From Bos javanicus (Eukaryota > Chordata > Mammalia > Artiodactyla > Bovidae), in the NCBI RefSeq assembly GCF_032452875.1, contig NC_083896.1:2914001-2978000 (forward strand): 64,000 bases of DNA, in the 5' to 3' direction. The notes under the pieces were generated by a model that was not told where the DNA came from, made no database searches, and saw only the letters and a program-made list of their open reading frames with translations. The position numbers were made by a program, and so were the translations under genes. Numbering within the stretch: the stretch's first letter is position 1; every line of letters starts with the position of its first letter. Below, piece after piece: positions 11,239 to 22,704 of the stretch.

Positions 11239-11458
11239 GTACCCATCCACCCGTCCATTACGTGCTGTTGTGTCTGTCTCTTCTTGCGACCCCCTAGACT
11301 GTAGCCCACCAGGCTCCTCTGGTTCTGGGATTCTCCAGGTGGGAATACTGGAGTGGGTTGCCATTTCCTCCTCCAGCGGCTCTTCCTGCCCCAGGGATTG
11401 AACCCTCGTCTCTTGCGTTGCAGGCAGAGTCTATACCTCATGAGCCATCAGGGAAGCC
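11239..11458 (-). mobile_element. Bov-tA SINE with TSD
   Basis: Antisense Bov-tA with full head. Perfect direct repeats tgcttttatct at 11228-11238 and 11459-11469. Confidence 0.95.
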
Positions 11459-11469
11459 TGCTTTTATCT

Positions 11470-12224
11470 ACATAGCATTTAAGAACGTGATGTGTGATAA
11501 AAAAAAATTATCCATGTTGATTGTCTTTAAGTAAAAGAATTTCAGAAGGAGCAATCTCCTTATTTACTTGAGGTCTTAGTTGTTGCTGTTAACAAAATCA
11601 GAGTACAACTGTTTCACCTCACGCAGGGGTTAAAGCACAGCTTAGAGAGAAAATGATGCTGCTGAGCCCTGTGAATATTTCAGTGGCACAGAAATGCCTA
11701 TTATCAATAATAATAGTAATAAGCAGTGAGGGATTCAGCTGAAGAAGCTGAAGGCGAGACACTGTCACATTGTTTCCCTAGAATTAAAAAAAAACAACTT
11801 TGGCTCTCTTGTGCACATGACACTTTCAATTGTGTGGGGAGAAGAGAGCTCTAAATGCGGTGCTTGGTTGTCTGAGGAATTCTTGATGGAGACAGACTTC
11901 ACAGGAAGTCTAAATTGTGTCACTCACTGTCTGAGTTTTTGCATTCAGATCTTTAGAAGATAATTTGTTGATTCTTCATGTAACCTCAGGCTGAATTCTC
12001 TCAGGTTATCGCAGAAGAAATGTTACCCCAAAGCAGAAAATATCCTGGAGATTGCTTCAGGCTTGAGCACAAAATTTCTTGTCAAAAAATTAAGTCCAAT
12101 CTTGAAGGTTATCAGTGTTTGCATATATCCCCCTCTTCTTTCCATTTCCCTGGGACTGAAAGACCGAGGAGAAGTGGGAGGAAAGATTATTCTTATATTG
12201 AAAAATACTAAAAATTGGTTGATA
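11470..12224. other. No feature recognised
   Basis: AT-rich intergenic sequence with a few A-runs. The 63-codon frame at 12020-12211 has no recognisable domain and is judged chance. Confidence 0.45.
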
Positions 12225-12478
12225 GAGTCAAACTCATAGAGTCAGGAAGTGCATTGGTAGATGCCAGGGCGGGGGGATAGGGGAATGGGAGTGAATGTAT
12301 TTAGTGGGGATAGAGTTTTGGTCTAGGAAAGTGAAAAATTCAGGAGACGATTGATAAGAAGTGTCCAACAATGTGAATGTACTTAGTGCCACTTAACTGT
12401 ACAGTCAAATATGGTTAAAGGGTATGTTTTATATTATGTGACTTTTGCCTTAAGAAAAAACCATAAATAAATTGGCCG
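12225..12478 (+). repeat. Old L1 3' UTR
   Basis: The caatgtgaatgtacttagtg block, followed by 'ccacttaactgtaca' and a 'tggttaaa' block before an A-rich end, is the typical 3' end of old mammalian L1M elements, in sense orientation. Confidence 0.65.
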
Positions 12479-12802
12479 ATAGCATTTTCCAAGTCTGAGT
12501 ACATGAAAGATGTTTGTATACCTGCTTGAGTCTGTATCCCTGAGTCACTGCAAAGAAATGTTTTAAGCTTTTAGCTTTGCAGACAGGATCCACAATTGTT
12601 TATATGCAACTACTTTTACCATTTCCTCTCCAAATATCAGTCTATTTTAGGAACAGGTACTTTTTAAGTATATATGAAATTACATGTGAATTACTTTGTG
12701 GGTAATGTGACATTATTGCAAAGGGCAAAGTAAAAGTATTTTCTCTGTATGGCATGTTTTCTGTGTATTTTCTCTGTGGAAATTAGAAAGGCAACATTGA
12801 CA

Positions 12803-13009
12803 GGGCTTCCCTGGTGGCTCAGATGGTATACAGACTGCCTGCCATGCAGGAGAATGGGGTTCGATCCCTGGGTCAGGAAGATACCTTGGAGAAGGACATG
12901 GCAACCCACTCAAATGTTCTTGCCTGGAGAATCCCATGGACAGAGGAGCCTAGTGGGCTACATCCCATGAGGTTACAAAGGGTTGGACTTGACTGAGCAA
13001 CTAACAGAC
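12803..13009 (+). mobile_element. Bov-tA SINE
   Basis: Sense Bov-tA with well preserved tRNA-derived head: A-box-like tggctcagatgg near 12814 and B-box ggttcgatccc near 12858. The BovA body is slightly mutated. TSD not clear. Confidence 0.93.
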
Positions 13010-13802
13010 ATCCACAGTAAATTCATTTGATTTGGCAATGTTCTTTTGCTCATGGAAAGCAGCCATGGATAGAAGAGTAGATATTTTGGAAAATTAGGCA
13101 GAAGGGAGCAAGGGGATGGAGCTTGGTGAGCTGCTGGGGGCGTGGGTTCCTCAAAGCCCACCCATTCACCACCTCAACAGAGGGAAAAGGGTAGGATCTC
13201 ATTCTGTAATTACAGCCTGGGTCTCACTAGTGATCTGATGCATTCTGGAGTCCAGGATATTTCTTGATGAATTTCAGATATCAAGTTACCCTAGAGGAAT
13301 TTTGTTTTTATTTTTAAGGAGATGCTCACAGGACTACAATCTTGTTAAACACCAGCACTAGGGAATTGTTATAGATAGGAATGCTTCTTGTCCATCAGAT
13401 AGATTGGTTTGGCAAAGAATTACTAAGGATTTGGGAAATTCCAGAATTTGGTGTTAGGAACACTTTATGCTGAGGTCAGAAAGATGACTTTGAACCTCTG
13501 GGGGTAGCCAATTACCTAACCACACCTCAGCTGTTTTATTCAAGACACCACCCTAGGCCTTTAGAGAGGCACCTTAAGAATTATAAGACACAGTCTCTGT
13601 GGCCAAAGAGCTTGCATTTATTTGCAGAAAAATTCAGAAGTGGATGAAAAATGAATGGGGCAAGGCAGTATCTGGAAAGTGCCAAGTGAAAGACAGGGGA
13701 AGAGAGGTTACAGGGAAGAGGGGGTATGAGTTAAGGTTCTTTGATTCAAATCAACAATAATGCTCTTTACTTGAGCAAAAGATAATTTATTTGAAGAATT
13801 TT
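13010..13802. other. Mostly unassigned; possible L2 piece
   Basis: A stretch at about 13585-13622 (aagacacagtctctg, then an 'aaagagcttgca' block) resembles antisense L2. The remainder is unassigned. Confidence 0.4.
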
Positions 13803-13815
13803 AGGAACTCACAGA

Positions 13816-13847
13816 ATCAGACACGACTGAGCAGCTGAAAAACAGCA
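13816..13847 (+). mobile_element. 32-bp Bov SINE/LINE 3'-tail micro-insertion
   Basis: Only the last ~32 bp of the common BovA/BovB tail (agacacgactgag core) are present. They are flanked by aggaactcacaga (13803-13815) and aggaacttacaga (13848-13860), 12/13 identical. This is the pattern of target-primed reverse transcription aborted almost at once. Confidence 0.8.
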
Positions 13848-14105
13848 AGGAACTTACAGATTTGTCAGGAAGTATCGAGTCTTGCTTGGAGGCCTTGGAC
13901 ATCAAGCTTGGGAGGGCTTAGAAAGCAGCCTTGCAGGAGCCGTCCAGAAATCTGAGGGTGTCATCAGTCCTGGGAGTTGAAGAAATTACATGTTAGATCA
14001 CTCTAAATGGTGGAAATGATTTAAAACATTTTTATATTCCACCAGAGGTGTAGAAATGATGTTGCTTGTATTCTTGGAATGAGGCAGAGTTCCTTTTGCT
14101 TGGAA

Positions 14106-14175
14106 AGTGTTAGGTGCTCAGTTGTGTCTGATTCTTTGCGACCCTGTAGACTGTTGCCCACCAGGCTCCTCTTGT
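14106..14175 (-). mobile_element. Bov-tA SINE fragment
   Basis: Antisense 3' part of a Bov-tA that breaks off at the Bov-A2 to its right; the head portion is missing. Confidence 0.85.
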
Positions 14176-14428
14176 GGCTGCTGCTGCTGCTGCTGCTAAG
14201 TCGCATCAGTTGTGTCCGACTCTGTGTGACCCCATAGATGGCAGCCCACCAGGCTCCCCCATCCCTGGGATTCTCCAGGCAAGAACACTGGAGTGGGTTG
14301 CCATTTCCTTCTCCAATGCATGAAAGTGAAAAGTGGAGGTGAAGTTGCTCAGTCGTGTCTGACTCTTAGCGACCCCATGGACTGCAGCCTACCAGGCTCC
14401 TCCATCCATGGGATTTTCCAGGCAAGAG
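14176..14428 (-). mobile_element. Bov-A2 SINE, interrupted at its 5' end
   Basis: Antisense Bov-A2 with a (CTG)n tail complement at about 14180-14197 and both monomers. The first monomer ends abruptly at ggcaagag, where a BovB 3' tail begins. Confidence 0.93.
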
Positions 14429-14788
14429 TCAGTCAGTCAGTTCAGTCACCAAGTAGTGTCCGACTCTTTGCGACCCCATGAATTGCAGCACGCCAGGTCT
14501 CCCTGTCCATCACCAACTCCCAGAGTTCACTCCAACTCACATCCATCGAGTCGGTGATGCCATCCAGCCATCTCATCCTCTGTCGTCCCCTTTTCCTCCT
14601 GCCCCCAATCCCTCCCAGCATCAGAGTCTTTTCCAATGAGTCAACTCTTCACATGAGGTGGCCAAAGTACTGGAGTTTCAGCTTTAGCATCATTCCTTCC
14701 GAAGAACACCCAGGGCTGATCTCCTTAGAATGGACTGGTTGGATCTCCTTGTAGTCCAAGGGACTCTCAGGAGTCTTCTCAAGAGTAG
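14429..14788 (-). mobile_element. BovB LINE 3' end
   Basis: Antisense BovB, tail of tcag units at the left, covering the C-terminal region of ORF2 and the 3' UTR for about 360 bp. Inserted next to or into the Bov-A2 at 14176-14428. Confidence 0.93.
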
Positions 14789-15213
14789 AGGCCCTTATAA
14801 AAACAAAATAGAGTCTAATATATGCTTTCTGCCTCTGTAACTCAGCTTGCCTCTTGCATGATCACTATAGATCCCCACTATAGTTTTGGGGAAAAACAGC
14901 AATACCAGGAGCTTAAACTTACTTCACTCACCCTGCCTCTTGCAATTACCCAGCCTCTGTAGTCTTGCTTAGCCATGCTTGTCTGTGTGAAGGTCAGGTA
15001 GTTCCCTGGCCCCTCCCCATCCTGCATGCCTAAAGTATCCAATACAACATACAGAACGCAAACCTGGAATAGGACCCTAAGAAGGAACTGTGCACCCAAC
15101 GGTCAGGGCTCAGAGCTTGGAGTGTTAACTCCTCTGGGCCCACCAGCATAATAAACCTGAGTTCTCCAACTCTCAGAGTGTCCCTTGGTTTCTCGACAGC
15201 CAGTTTCTGCAAC

Positions 15214-15309
15214 ACTCTGTCCATGGGACCCTCCAGGTAAGAGTACTGGAGTGGGTTGCCATTGCGTTCAATGGAACCCAGGTCTCTTGCATTTTAGGCA
15301 GATTCTTAA
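15214..15309 (-). mobile_element. Bov-tA SINE, internally deleted
   Basis: Antisense fragment with part of the BovA body and the head region (ggaacccaggtctc, then gcattttaggcag), missing the segment between. Confidence 0.8.
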
Positions 15310-15417
15310 GGAGAGAGATCAAGTTGGTAAAGTGGGAGCCAGATTGTGGAGTGCCTTCTTGAAATTATCTTACTAACTGGGGAGCTATTTGGCAAGTTTA
15401 GCAAGAGTTGTTGTTAT

Positions 15418-15609
15418 TGTCTAGTTGCTAAGTCATGTCCGACTCTTTTGTGACTCCATGGACTGTAGCCTGCCAGGCTCTTCTGTCTATGGGATTTCCC
15501 AGGCAAGCCTACTGGAGTGGTTTGCCATCTCCTTCTTCCTGACCCGGGGATCGAATCTATCTCCTGCTTGGCAGGTCATGTTCTTCCCACTGAGCCACCT
15601 GGGAAGCCC
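15418..15609 (-). mobile_element. Bov-tA SINE
   Basis: Antisense Bov-tA, near complete, with an old-looking body and intact head end (gagccacctgggaagccc). Confidence 0.92.
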
Positions 15610-15775
15610 TTAGCACAGCAATAATAGCACTGTTTTCAACTCTGCTCTTTGCATGGTGTTTTCAGAAGCGCCCATGCCTTTCCTGGTTTCTGGTGCTTTC
15701 TGATTCAGCCTGAGGCTAGTCTCTTCCTAACTACTCGCCTCCCTCAGAGCAGTCTCCAGCCTGCTTTCCCTAGGG

Positions 15776-15955
15776 CAGGGTTTCTAAAAAGAGCTTCACA
15801 AGGCTGCTGGCACTGGAAGTAACTGGGGAGATTTGTTAAAATGCATCTTCTGAGGGCTCTACAGAATTAGAATCTTTGGGAGTGGGGGCAGGACTCTGCA
15901 TTTGTAACAATTTCCCTAAGTGATTCTTTTGTGCACAAATATTCATAAACCACTG
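15776..15955 (+). mobile_element. MER5A-like hAT-Charlie element
   Basis: A 180-bp non-autonomous DNA transposon. It starts cagggtttct and ends aaccactg (imperfect terminal inverted repeats), with the internal gggagatttgttaaaatgca and gactctgcatttgtaac blocks typical of MER5A. The flanking 8-mers ccctaggg-like and ccttgagg are only weakly alike. Confidence 0.7.
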
Positions 15956-16619
15956 CCTTGAGGAATGCTTAAACGAACAGATAGATGCAGAGTTTACGGG
16001 TAAGACTTGATCATCTTTTTTCTTGATCATCTCTTCCTTTTCCTTTCATTTTCCAAATTCTGTTTCTCTTCTTCTGCCTTCTCTGACTCAAGAAACACTT
16101 CCCTTGTTGAGCACCTATGTGTGCAGAACGCCGCTGAATGTTTTTCACGGACACTGTAGGCTTAAAGACATACCTGAAGGTCTTAGAATATGTGTCTGTT
16201 CCAAATAAGCATTGGCAGAAAATCAGTGCTATTTCAGGGTGAGCCTTTTATGGAAAAGTTGTTTAGCATTTGCTTTGAGTAAGGCTGACTTTGATTTGCA
16301 AGCCTGGTAAGACTTGAGTCAGGAATATCTAAAAAATTTTGGCTGTTGATAAAGGGACAGCAGCTGGTGAAATGAAATGGCAGTGGTCAGGGTAAGAGAG
16401 TCTCCTTCAGATTAACTCAGAACCTCAGTGAGTAGGCAGAGCCAGTTAGCAATGCTTGGATTGGTTCTCTCTCCCCTTATTCACCGGTCTTGCTTTGTTT
16501 GAGATATCATAAAGAGAAACAGCACTTACTTAACATAGCTCATGTTTTATAGATAGCATCTTATTACTAGAATAATACCAAGCACACAGTAAGGTTTGAA
16601 TAAATATTTTAAAATATTT

Positions 16620-16800
16620 TATTTTTTATTTATTTGGCTTTGCTGAGTCTTAGTTGGCATGCAGGATTTTTTTTTTTTTTGGTTGCAGCCTGTGGGATCT
16701 TTAGTTATGGCAAGTGGAATCTAGTTCCTTGTTCAGGGATCAGACCTGGGCCTTCTGCACTGGGAGTGCAGTCTTAGCCACTGGACCAGGAGGAAAGTCC
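16620..16800 (-). mobile_element. CHR-type (tRNA-Glu) SINE
   Basis: Antisense cetartiodactyl SINE: 'tttggctttgctgagtctt', a 15-base T run at about 16668-16682, then the B-box side (gggatcagacctggg) and head end. Older and of a different body type from Bov-tA. Confidence 0.75.
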
Positions 16801-16819
16801 TTGCATGAAGACTGTTGTT

Positions 16820-17045
16820 GACAGACTCATTCAGTTAATCAATCAGTGAACACTAAGCAATGTTCCAGGCACAGGAGATGCAGCAAGGAACAAAAAACAA
16901 ATCCCTGCCCTCATGTAGCTTATCTTCTAGTGCTGCCTGTTATTTTATGTCAACTCTAGGTGGATAATATAATCTCCATTTGACAGATGAGAAACTGGAG
17001 CTTGGAAAAGTCAGCTTGCTAGAGGTCAGACAGCTAGGAATTTGT
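16820..17045 (-). repeat. L2-like then MIR-like fragments
   Basis: 16820-16930 matches antisense L2 (ttccaggcacaggagatgca, then 'ccctgccctcatgtagctta'). 16955-17040 looks like antisense MIR core (ccatttgacagatgagaaac, then a 'ggtcagacagcta' block). Confidence 0.6.
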
Positions 17046-17598
17046 GAAGTCTGTAGGAGACAGATTCCCACATCTGTTTGGCTTCCAAACTTATATATTT
17101 TCTATGACATCATTACAGCCTCAGGCCGATTTTTAAATAAAAAGCTATCTTCTTTTCTCTTGATATGTTGGTCACCCTTTGGAATCGAAGTGAATTTCTT
17201 CGAAAACTGCCTTTAGGTAATGTGAAGAACTGAGAAGGTGCCAAACAAGGGATCACTCCGTCTCTTGCACCCTGTGTGGAAATCAAGATTCCAGTTAATT
17301 TCTTAGAAACCGAGTTGAACTGGAAACTTACATGGTGTTTGGACATGTCTAATATCTAAAACACACTCCTGTCTCTGACATTTCTCCCCATTTCTTTTGG
17401 GAAGAGTTTTGCACACCTGCCTATAAAGCAGCCAACCTGCTCCACGTTAAAAGTCCTGCATGTTGTTCAAGTAGCTGAAAAGTTATCCTCCCAACCTCTC
17501 ACTCACAGGCTACTGATACCTAGCCCAGCCCTGTGGGGCTCTTGAGGGCAAGGCCTTTCTGTGCCTCTATTTCTTTGATTACAGGAAATAGCCTTCAT
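17046..17598. other. No feature recognised
   Basis: Intergenic sequence without a nameable element. Confidence 0.45.
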
Positions 17599-17684
17599 TT
17601 AGCCAGAGGAGCCTGATGGGCTGCCATCTGTGGGGTCGCACAGAGTCGGACACGACTGAAGCGACTTAGCAGCAGCAGCAGCAG
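17599..17684 (+). mobile_element. Bov-A2 SINE, 3' 86 bp with TSD
   Basis: Only the end of the second BovA monomer and the (CAG)n tail. Flanked by tagccttcat (17589-17598) and tagcctccat (17685-17694), 9/10 identical, so it is a severely 5'-truncated insertion. Confidence 0.88.
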
Positions 17685-17859
17685 TAGCCTCCATGATCTT
17701 CCCTGAGTTCCAATGGGCAGATTCAAGCAGTTGTTAGTTAGGGAAGGAAGGGGATGTAAGACCAGGGAGGAATAAACAGTCAGGAGAACCAATAGTGCAA
17801 CCTTGGGGCAAGGTCTCGGTTCCCCATCAAGGGATACACACGACAATATCTTTGAGCTG

Positions 17860-18215
17860 TTTTGCAGATACTGAAACACCCTCCAGGTGGGAGGAGATGA
17901 TGACTAACTGCCCACAAGCGTATAGATCACAGAACAGTTGGAACCTGAGGGTCGATTATGCTGATTCCTACTTACCTCCCCTCCAGCCCATCAAAGTGTT
18001 CACAAGATGATCACACCCTCTTTGGACCATTAATATAAACCTTCTCATTACCCTCTTCAAGTTGGGGCACTCAGTTTCCCAAGGCAGAAGACTGCTGTGC
18101 CCCGCCTTGCCTGGCAAAGTAGTGAAGCTATTCTTTTCTACTTCATTCAAAACCCTGTCTCCAGGCTTCAATTCGTCACCAGTGTAAGAGAAGCTGGGCT
18201 TTCAGGATTACTATT
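17860..18215 (+). repeat. Possible old LTR remnant
   Basis: Layout suggests an LTR: a TATA-like taatataaacc at about 18030, a C/T-rich segment, then 'aaaaccctgtctcc' and an 'agtgtaagagaagctgggc' ending seen in several ERV LTRs. No TG/CA ends or TSD found. Could be unique DNA. Confidence 0.3.
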
Positions 18216-18371
18216 TCCTGTTTCCTTTCCATCCCACCCTCTCTTTTCTCTGACAACCCAGTGTACTGGTATTCCCAGAGCCTTTCAGATGCAGCAGAAT
18301 ATGATCTTAAAAATGACTGTGTAAGACACGTGGTATTTCTATTTTCCAGTTTTTGCATTTTAGAAGAGAGT

Positions 18372-18732
18372 ACAGTTCAGTTCAGGTGAGTTGCTTAGTC
18401 GTGCCCAGCTCTTTGTGATCCCATGGACTGTAGCATGCCAGGCTTACCTGTCGATCACCAATTCCCGGAGTTTTCTCAAACTCATGTCCATTGAGTCGGT
18501 GATGCCATCCAACCATCTCATCCTCTGTCATCCCCTTCTCCTCCTGCCTTCAATCTTTCCCAGCATCAGAGTCTTTTCCCATGAGTCAGTTCTTTGCATC
18601 AGGTAGCCAAAGTACTGGAGTTTCAGCTACAGCATCAGTCCTTCCAATGAATATTCAGGGCTGATTTCCTTTAGAATGGACTGGTTGGATCTCCTTGCAA
18701 TCCAAGGGACTCTCAAGAGTCTTCTCTAACAC
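18372..18732 (-). mobile_element. BovB LINE 3' end
   Basis: Antisense BovB: tail of ttcag units at the left, then about 340 bp covering the C-terminal ORF2 region. More diverged than 57271-58311. Confidence 0.93.
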
Positions 18733-19199
18733 CTGAAAAGGGCACAGCTGAGCCCAAAGGACTGACCCCTGTCAAGGATGGCTGAGAGAGGGTGCAGTCT
18801 CTGACGTTCACTCCACTGTCCCTTCCACTCTACAGATTTCCTCTTCTCCCAAGCAGAATTAGTTACTTTTTTCCTTTGAGTCCATAAACTTCTGCTAATA
18901 CCAATGCTTATCATAGAGTCACCTGTTTGATAATCAGTTGTTATCGTGGCCTTGCCATTGGACAGCACTGGACTTGCATCTTGGAAACATTTGAACACAA
19001 GTAGAGGCTACAGCAGTCTTTGCAGGAGCTCCACCATGGTTTGGTGTGCTGAATGGAACTGAAGGAGTCATTCTGAGAGAGGGCAAGTTAAAAGAGTGTG
19101 AACTTGACTTTGCGTCCATTCAGAATCACTTGCCAATGATGTAAATAGGTGCAGGGAGAAGAGTTGGGCTTTCCAAGTCATTCTCTAAAGAAATCAGCT

Positions 19200-19308
19200 G
19201 GGCTTTCCCTGGTGGTCCAGGGGTTAAGACTGCAGAGAGAATGGGTTTTGATCCCTGGGCAAGGAGCTAAGATCCCCCATGCTGCATAGTGTGGCCAAAA
19301 AAACAAGC
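19200..19308 (+). mobile_element. CHR-type SINE
   Basis: Sense head (ggctttccctggtggtccag), degenerate B-box (gttttgatccctgg) and short body ending in an A-rich tail. Approximate direct repeats aaagaaatca and aaagaaacta lie at about 19188-19198 and 19310-19319. Confidence 0.75.
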
Positions 19309-19389
19309 AAAGAAACTATAAAGACATCAAGTAAATGTCATTTTTTGGTCCTGACCGTACACTTAAACAATGTGAATTTGGATAGACTG

Positions 19390-19606
19390 TCCCTTACTAG
19401 GTGGCGCAGTGGTAAAGAATCCGCCTGCCAATGCAGGAGATGAAGGAGACATAGGTTCAGTCCCTGGGTCCGGAAGATCCCCTGGAGAAGGAAATGGCAA
19501 CCCACTCCAGTATTCTTGCCTGGAGAATCCCATGGACAGAAAAGCCTGGTGGGCTACAGTCCATCGGTTTGCAAAGAGTTGGACTGAGCAACTAAGCAGG
19601 CATGAA
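19390..19606 (+). mobile_element. Bov-tA SINE
   Basis: Sense Bov-tA. The head has a short internal duplication (ggagatgaaggagac), then a normal body. Imperfect flanking repeats related to aattttggat are visible on both sides. Confidence 0.92.
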
Positions 19607-19614
19607 TAATTTTG

Positions 19615-19735
19615 GATGAGTTACCTTCTCTCTCAGTAACTCAGTTTCTTTATCTGTAAAATATGCTAATTGTGAGGATTCTGTGGGGTAAAGCCATGAG
19701 CACACACCCCAGCACATAATAACTCCTCACTTATT
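19615..19735 (+). repeat. MIR-like SINE
   Basis: 'gagttaccttctctctc', then ctcagtttctttatctgtaa and 'aaatatgctaat' follow the order of the MIR 3' half in sense orientation. Confidence 0.6.
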
Positions 19736-19759
19736 ATTACTTCTATTCTCACAATATTT

Positions 19760-19960
19760 TGAGAGTCATGATACCTTCATTTTACAAATAAAGTAACACC
19801 AGCCACTATCATTTATTGGGTGCAATCTTTTGTTGAATTTTTACAAAAGGCTTGTGGGGAGGCATGGTGATCACCCCTGCTTTCTCCAAGAGCAACCAGG
19901 CTGTATTTGCAGTCACCCAGCTGGGTGAGCAGTGGAGCGGGAATTCAGACTTAGCTCTGA
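19760..19960 (-). repeat. MIR-like SINE, split
   Basis: 'ttcattttacaaataaagtaac' lies before an unrelated insert, then 'gcagtcacccagctgggtgag' and 'gagcgggaattcagac' follow, the antisense MIR order. Confidence 0.5.
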
Positions 19961-21162
19961 TGAACTTCTGAGGTTTCATTCTTGCCACTATGACAAGCTG
20001 CCTGTAAGGAATGATTGCCACTTCAGAATGGCACTCAGCCTTCTTAAAATACTTCTGTTCTTTAAACGAAATCCCTCACGTCAGTTCTAAATCTGTAATA
20101 CTTGGGGAATTAGAGTCTCATCTCATGTAATGTTGCAGTGTGCTCTCTGCACTGCTCACGCCTCAGACAGCAGGGTTCTTGCCCCGAGGCATCTGCATTT
20201 CACGAGTGGGTGGCTGATCTCTATACCATCTATGAGGTGCTCTGACAGCTCTCTGGATGAAGGATGGCTGCAAATGGAAGTCAGTATTTCTGCACAAGAC
20301 GACTGTGTTCCCTCTACTGTTCCCACTAATACTGAATGTATTAGTTCATCCTGTTTACCTGGAATACTGAGAGCACATGTACAATGAATGTTGCAACATG
20401 CATCCATTTCACACCCTGAGCTGGCATTTTACAAGCATCCAGTTATTAACATGTGAATTTGAACTCTTGCTCCCTGCTGGAGGTAACAGATAGCAGAATA
20501 AAAATCGTTGACTATAACTTCAACATTCAAATGCGAATGGATAAGACCAGAGCAGAATCTTCTGATTGGAAACTGGCCCCTTGCCAGCTCTTGAGTTCTG
20601 AGAGAGATCTAAGACCTGGGGGAAAAAATAGCCAAGATATAAAATATGATTTCCGTTTGCTTTCACTTTGTTTCTTCAAACGTAACATACCCATGTAGTT
20701 CTCAGTTACATTTGATCACATCAAAGCTGGCTTGGATACATCTTTTGAAACTCTCAAAACATTTTGCTGAATAACCTAGAGAGGTCATTTATTTTAGTGT
20801 GAAAAAAATCTAGATCTATTAGAAGTAATTGCCAATCTTTTTCCTCCCATATCTGTACTAGTCCTAGACAAATTTTCACAAATCTTTGGCAAAATGAAAA
20901 AAAATTAAAAAGAAGGGTGATGTGGCAGATTTTCCATGATGCTAAATACATCAGTGAAAGTGCTGACCTCTATTTTGAGAACTGACTTTGCAAAATACTT
21001 TGTGTTGTAATGAAATGGTAGTATTTTATTATGAAATGGTAGTATTAGTAGACTTAAGTTTTTGCTTCTCATGTTTTTGGCAGTATCCAAAGTTGCTATC
21101 TCTATTTCTGTCTGCCATTTTTCTTGTTATTGTTAATTTACTGGCCTGTATAATGCAAATCT
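19961..21162. other. No feature recognised
   Basis: About 1.2 kb with several short frames on both strands (for example 20130-20387) but no homology, splice or repeat signal I can support. Confidence 0.4.
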
Positions 21163-21171
21163 AGAAATCAT

Positions 21172-21441
21172 CAGAGAAGGCAATGGCACCCCACTCCAGT
21201 ACTCTTGCCTGGCAAATCCCGTGGATGGAGGAGCCTGGTGGGCTGCAGTCCACGGGGTCGCTGAGAGTTGGACATGACTGAGCGACTTCACTTTCACTTT
21301 TCACTTTCATGCATTGGAGAAGGAAATGGCAACCCACTCCAGTGTTCTTGCCTGGAGAATCCCAGGGACAGGGGAGCCTGGTGGGCTGCCGTCTATGGGG
21401 TCACACAGAGTGGGATACGACTGAAGTGACTTAGCAGCAGC
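21172..21441 (+). mobile_element. Bov-A2 SINE with perfect TSD
   Basis: Sense Bov-A2, both monomers and (CAG)n tail, close in sequence to other copies here. Perfect 9-bp repeats agaaatcat at 21163-21171 and 21442-21450. Looks comparatively young. Confidence 0.96.
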
Positions 21442-21589
21442 AGAAATCATGGTGTGGTAAAAAGAGCATAGGTTTTGAAAGTAGAAGCCTCTCTGTTTCC
21501 TTCCTTGTTGGATTTGCTAAGACCAGATGAGCTGAGTCCTTACTGGTTCTTTGTGAATTCCAGTTTCTCCAGTGGTCATGTAAAGGTGA

Positions 21590-21834
21590 GGGCTTCCTTC
21601 CTGGCAGAGTGGTAAAGAGTCTACCTGCAATGCAGGAGCCGCAGAAGACACAGGTTCAGTCCCCAGTTGGGAAGATCCCAACTGGGATCTGAAATCAGTT
21701 GGGAGGAGGGCATGGCAACACCCTCTAGTATTCTTGCTGGAGAATTCCCCTGGAGAGAGGAGAATGGCAGACTACAGTCCAATGGGTCACAAAGAGTCGG
21801 ACGCGGCTGAGTGACTTAGCAGGCACGCACACAG
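21590..21834 (+). mobile_element. Bov-tA SINE, rearranged, with TSD
   Basis: Sense Bov-tA with an internal local duplication (gggaagatcccaactggga, then a second cagttgggaggag) between head and body. Perfect repeats tgtaaaggtga at 21579-21589 and 21835-21845. Confidence 0.93.
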
Positions 21835-21845
21835 TGTAAAGGTGA

Positions 21846-22510
21846 TAGAGTCGTTGAGAGAATTAAATAAGAGACCACATATACAAAATGTCTAACTCAC
21901 AATCCTACCTAATAAACGACAATCTCTCCTCTTTTCTTTTTCCTCATAGAAGTTCAGTTCATGAGGAGAAGGAGAGTGTGGTCACTGGTTGAGATTTGGG
22001 GGTGGAGCAGGTTAAGGGGGACAAATCATAAAATAGTGAAGGTCTCAAAGGCAGGTTTTGTTTGGGGGAAGCCTTTCTTTCTATACCTTACAACATTTTC
22101 TGATTCTGAGGAAACTTGGATGGTAGGAACATATCTTGTTGCTTTTGATTCCCCACCAGCTGTTCCAGGGCAGGCAGCACTGCTACAAGTGGCACGACCT
22201 GGGAAGCAGCCTTTGATTTAACTATTTGCATGCAGGAGTTTATAAGGGTGTGTTTTCCAGTTTAATGCCTGCAGGGGAAGTGAAGGAAGAAGCCTTAGGC
22301 AGAGATCTCTGCCAATATTGCAGGGAGTTTCGTCCCTGGGATAACTTTACAAAGTTGTTCTGACTTGGGGCAAAGGATTCAGACCCTTTACACTCCCTTC
22401 ATCGACCACCATGGATTGTGGGTTACAGGGAGGGGGTGTGACTTGGGAGAGGTGGCTTTCCTCAGCAGAGGACAGTCTCAGGAGGGGTTTAGCTGTTGCT
22501 CTCAGTGGCT
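21846..22510. other. No feature recognised
   Basis: Unassigned. The 86-codon frame at 21961-22221 lacks a recognisable domain. Confidence 0.4.
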
Positions 22511-22704
22511 GCGATGGGTAGAATTTTGTCCCTCCAGAAGATGTTGAAGTTCTGACCCCTCGACACCTGTGAATGTGACCTTATTTGGAAAAGGGTTTTT
22601 GCAGCTGATCAAGATGATCAAGGTTAGATGAAATCACTAGGGTGAGTCCTAATCCAATATGATGTTATCAAAAGGGGGAAATTTTGACAGAAATGAGGGT
22701 CTAG

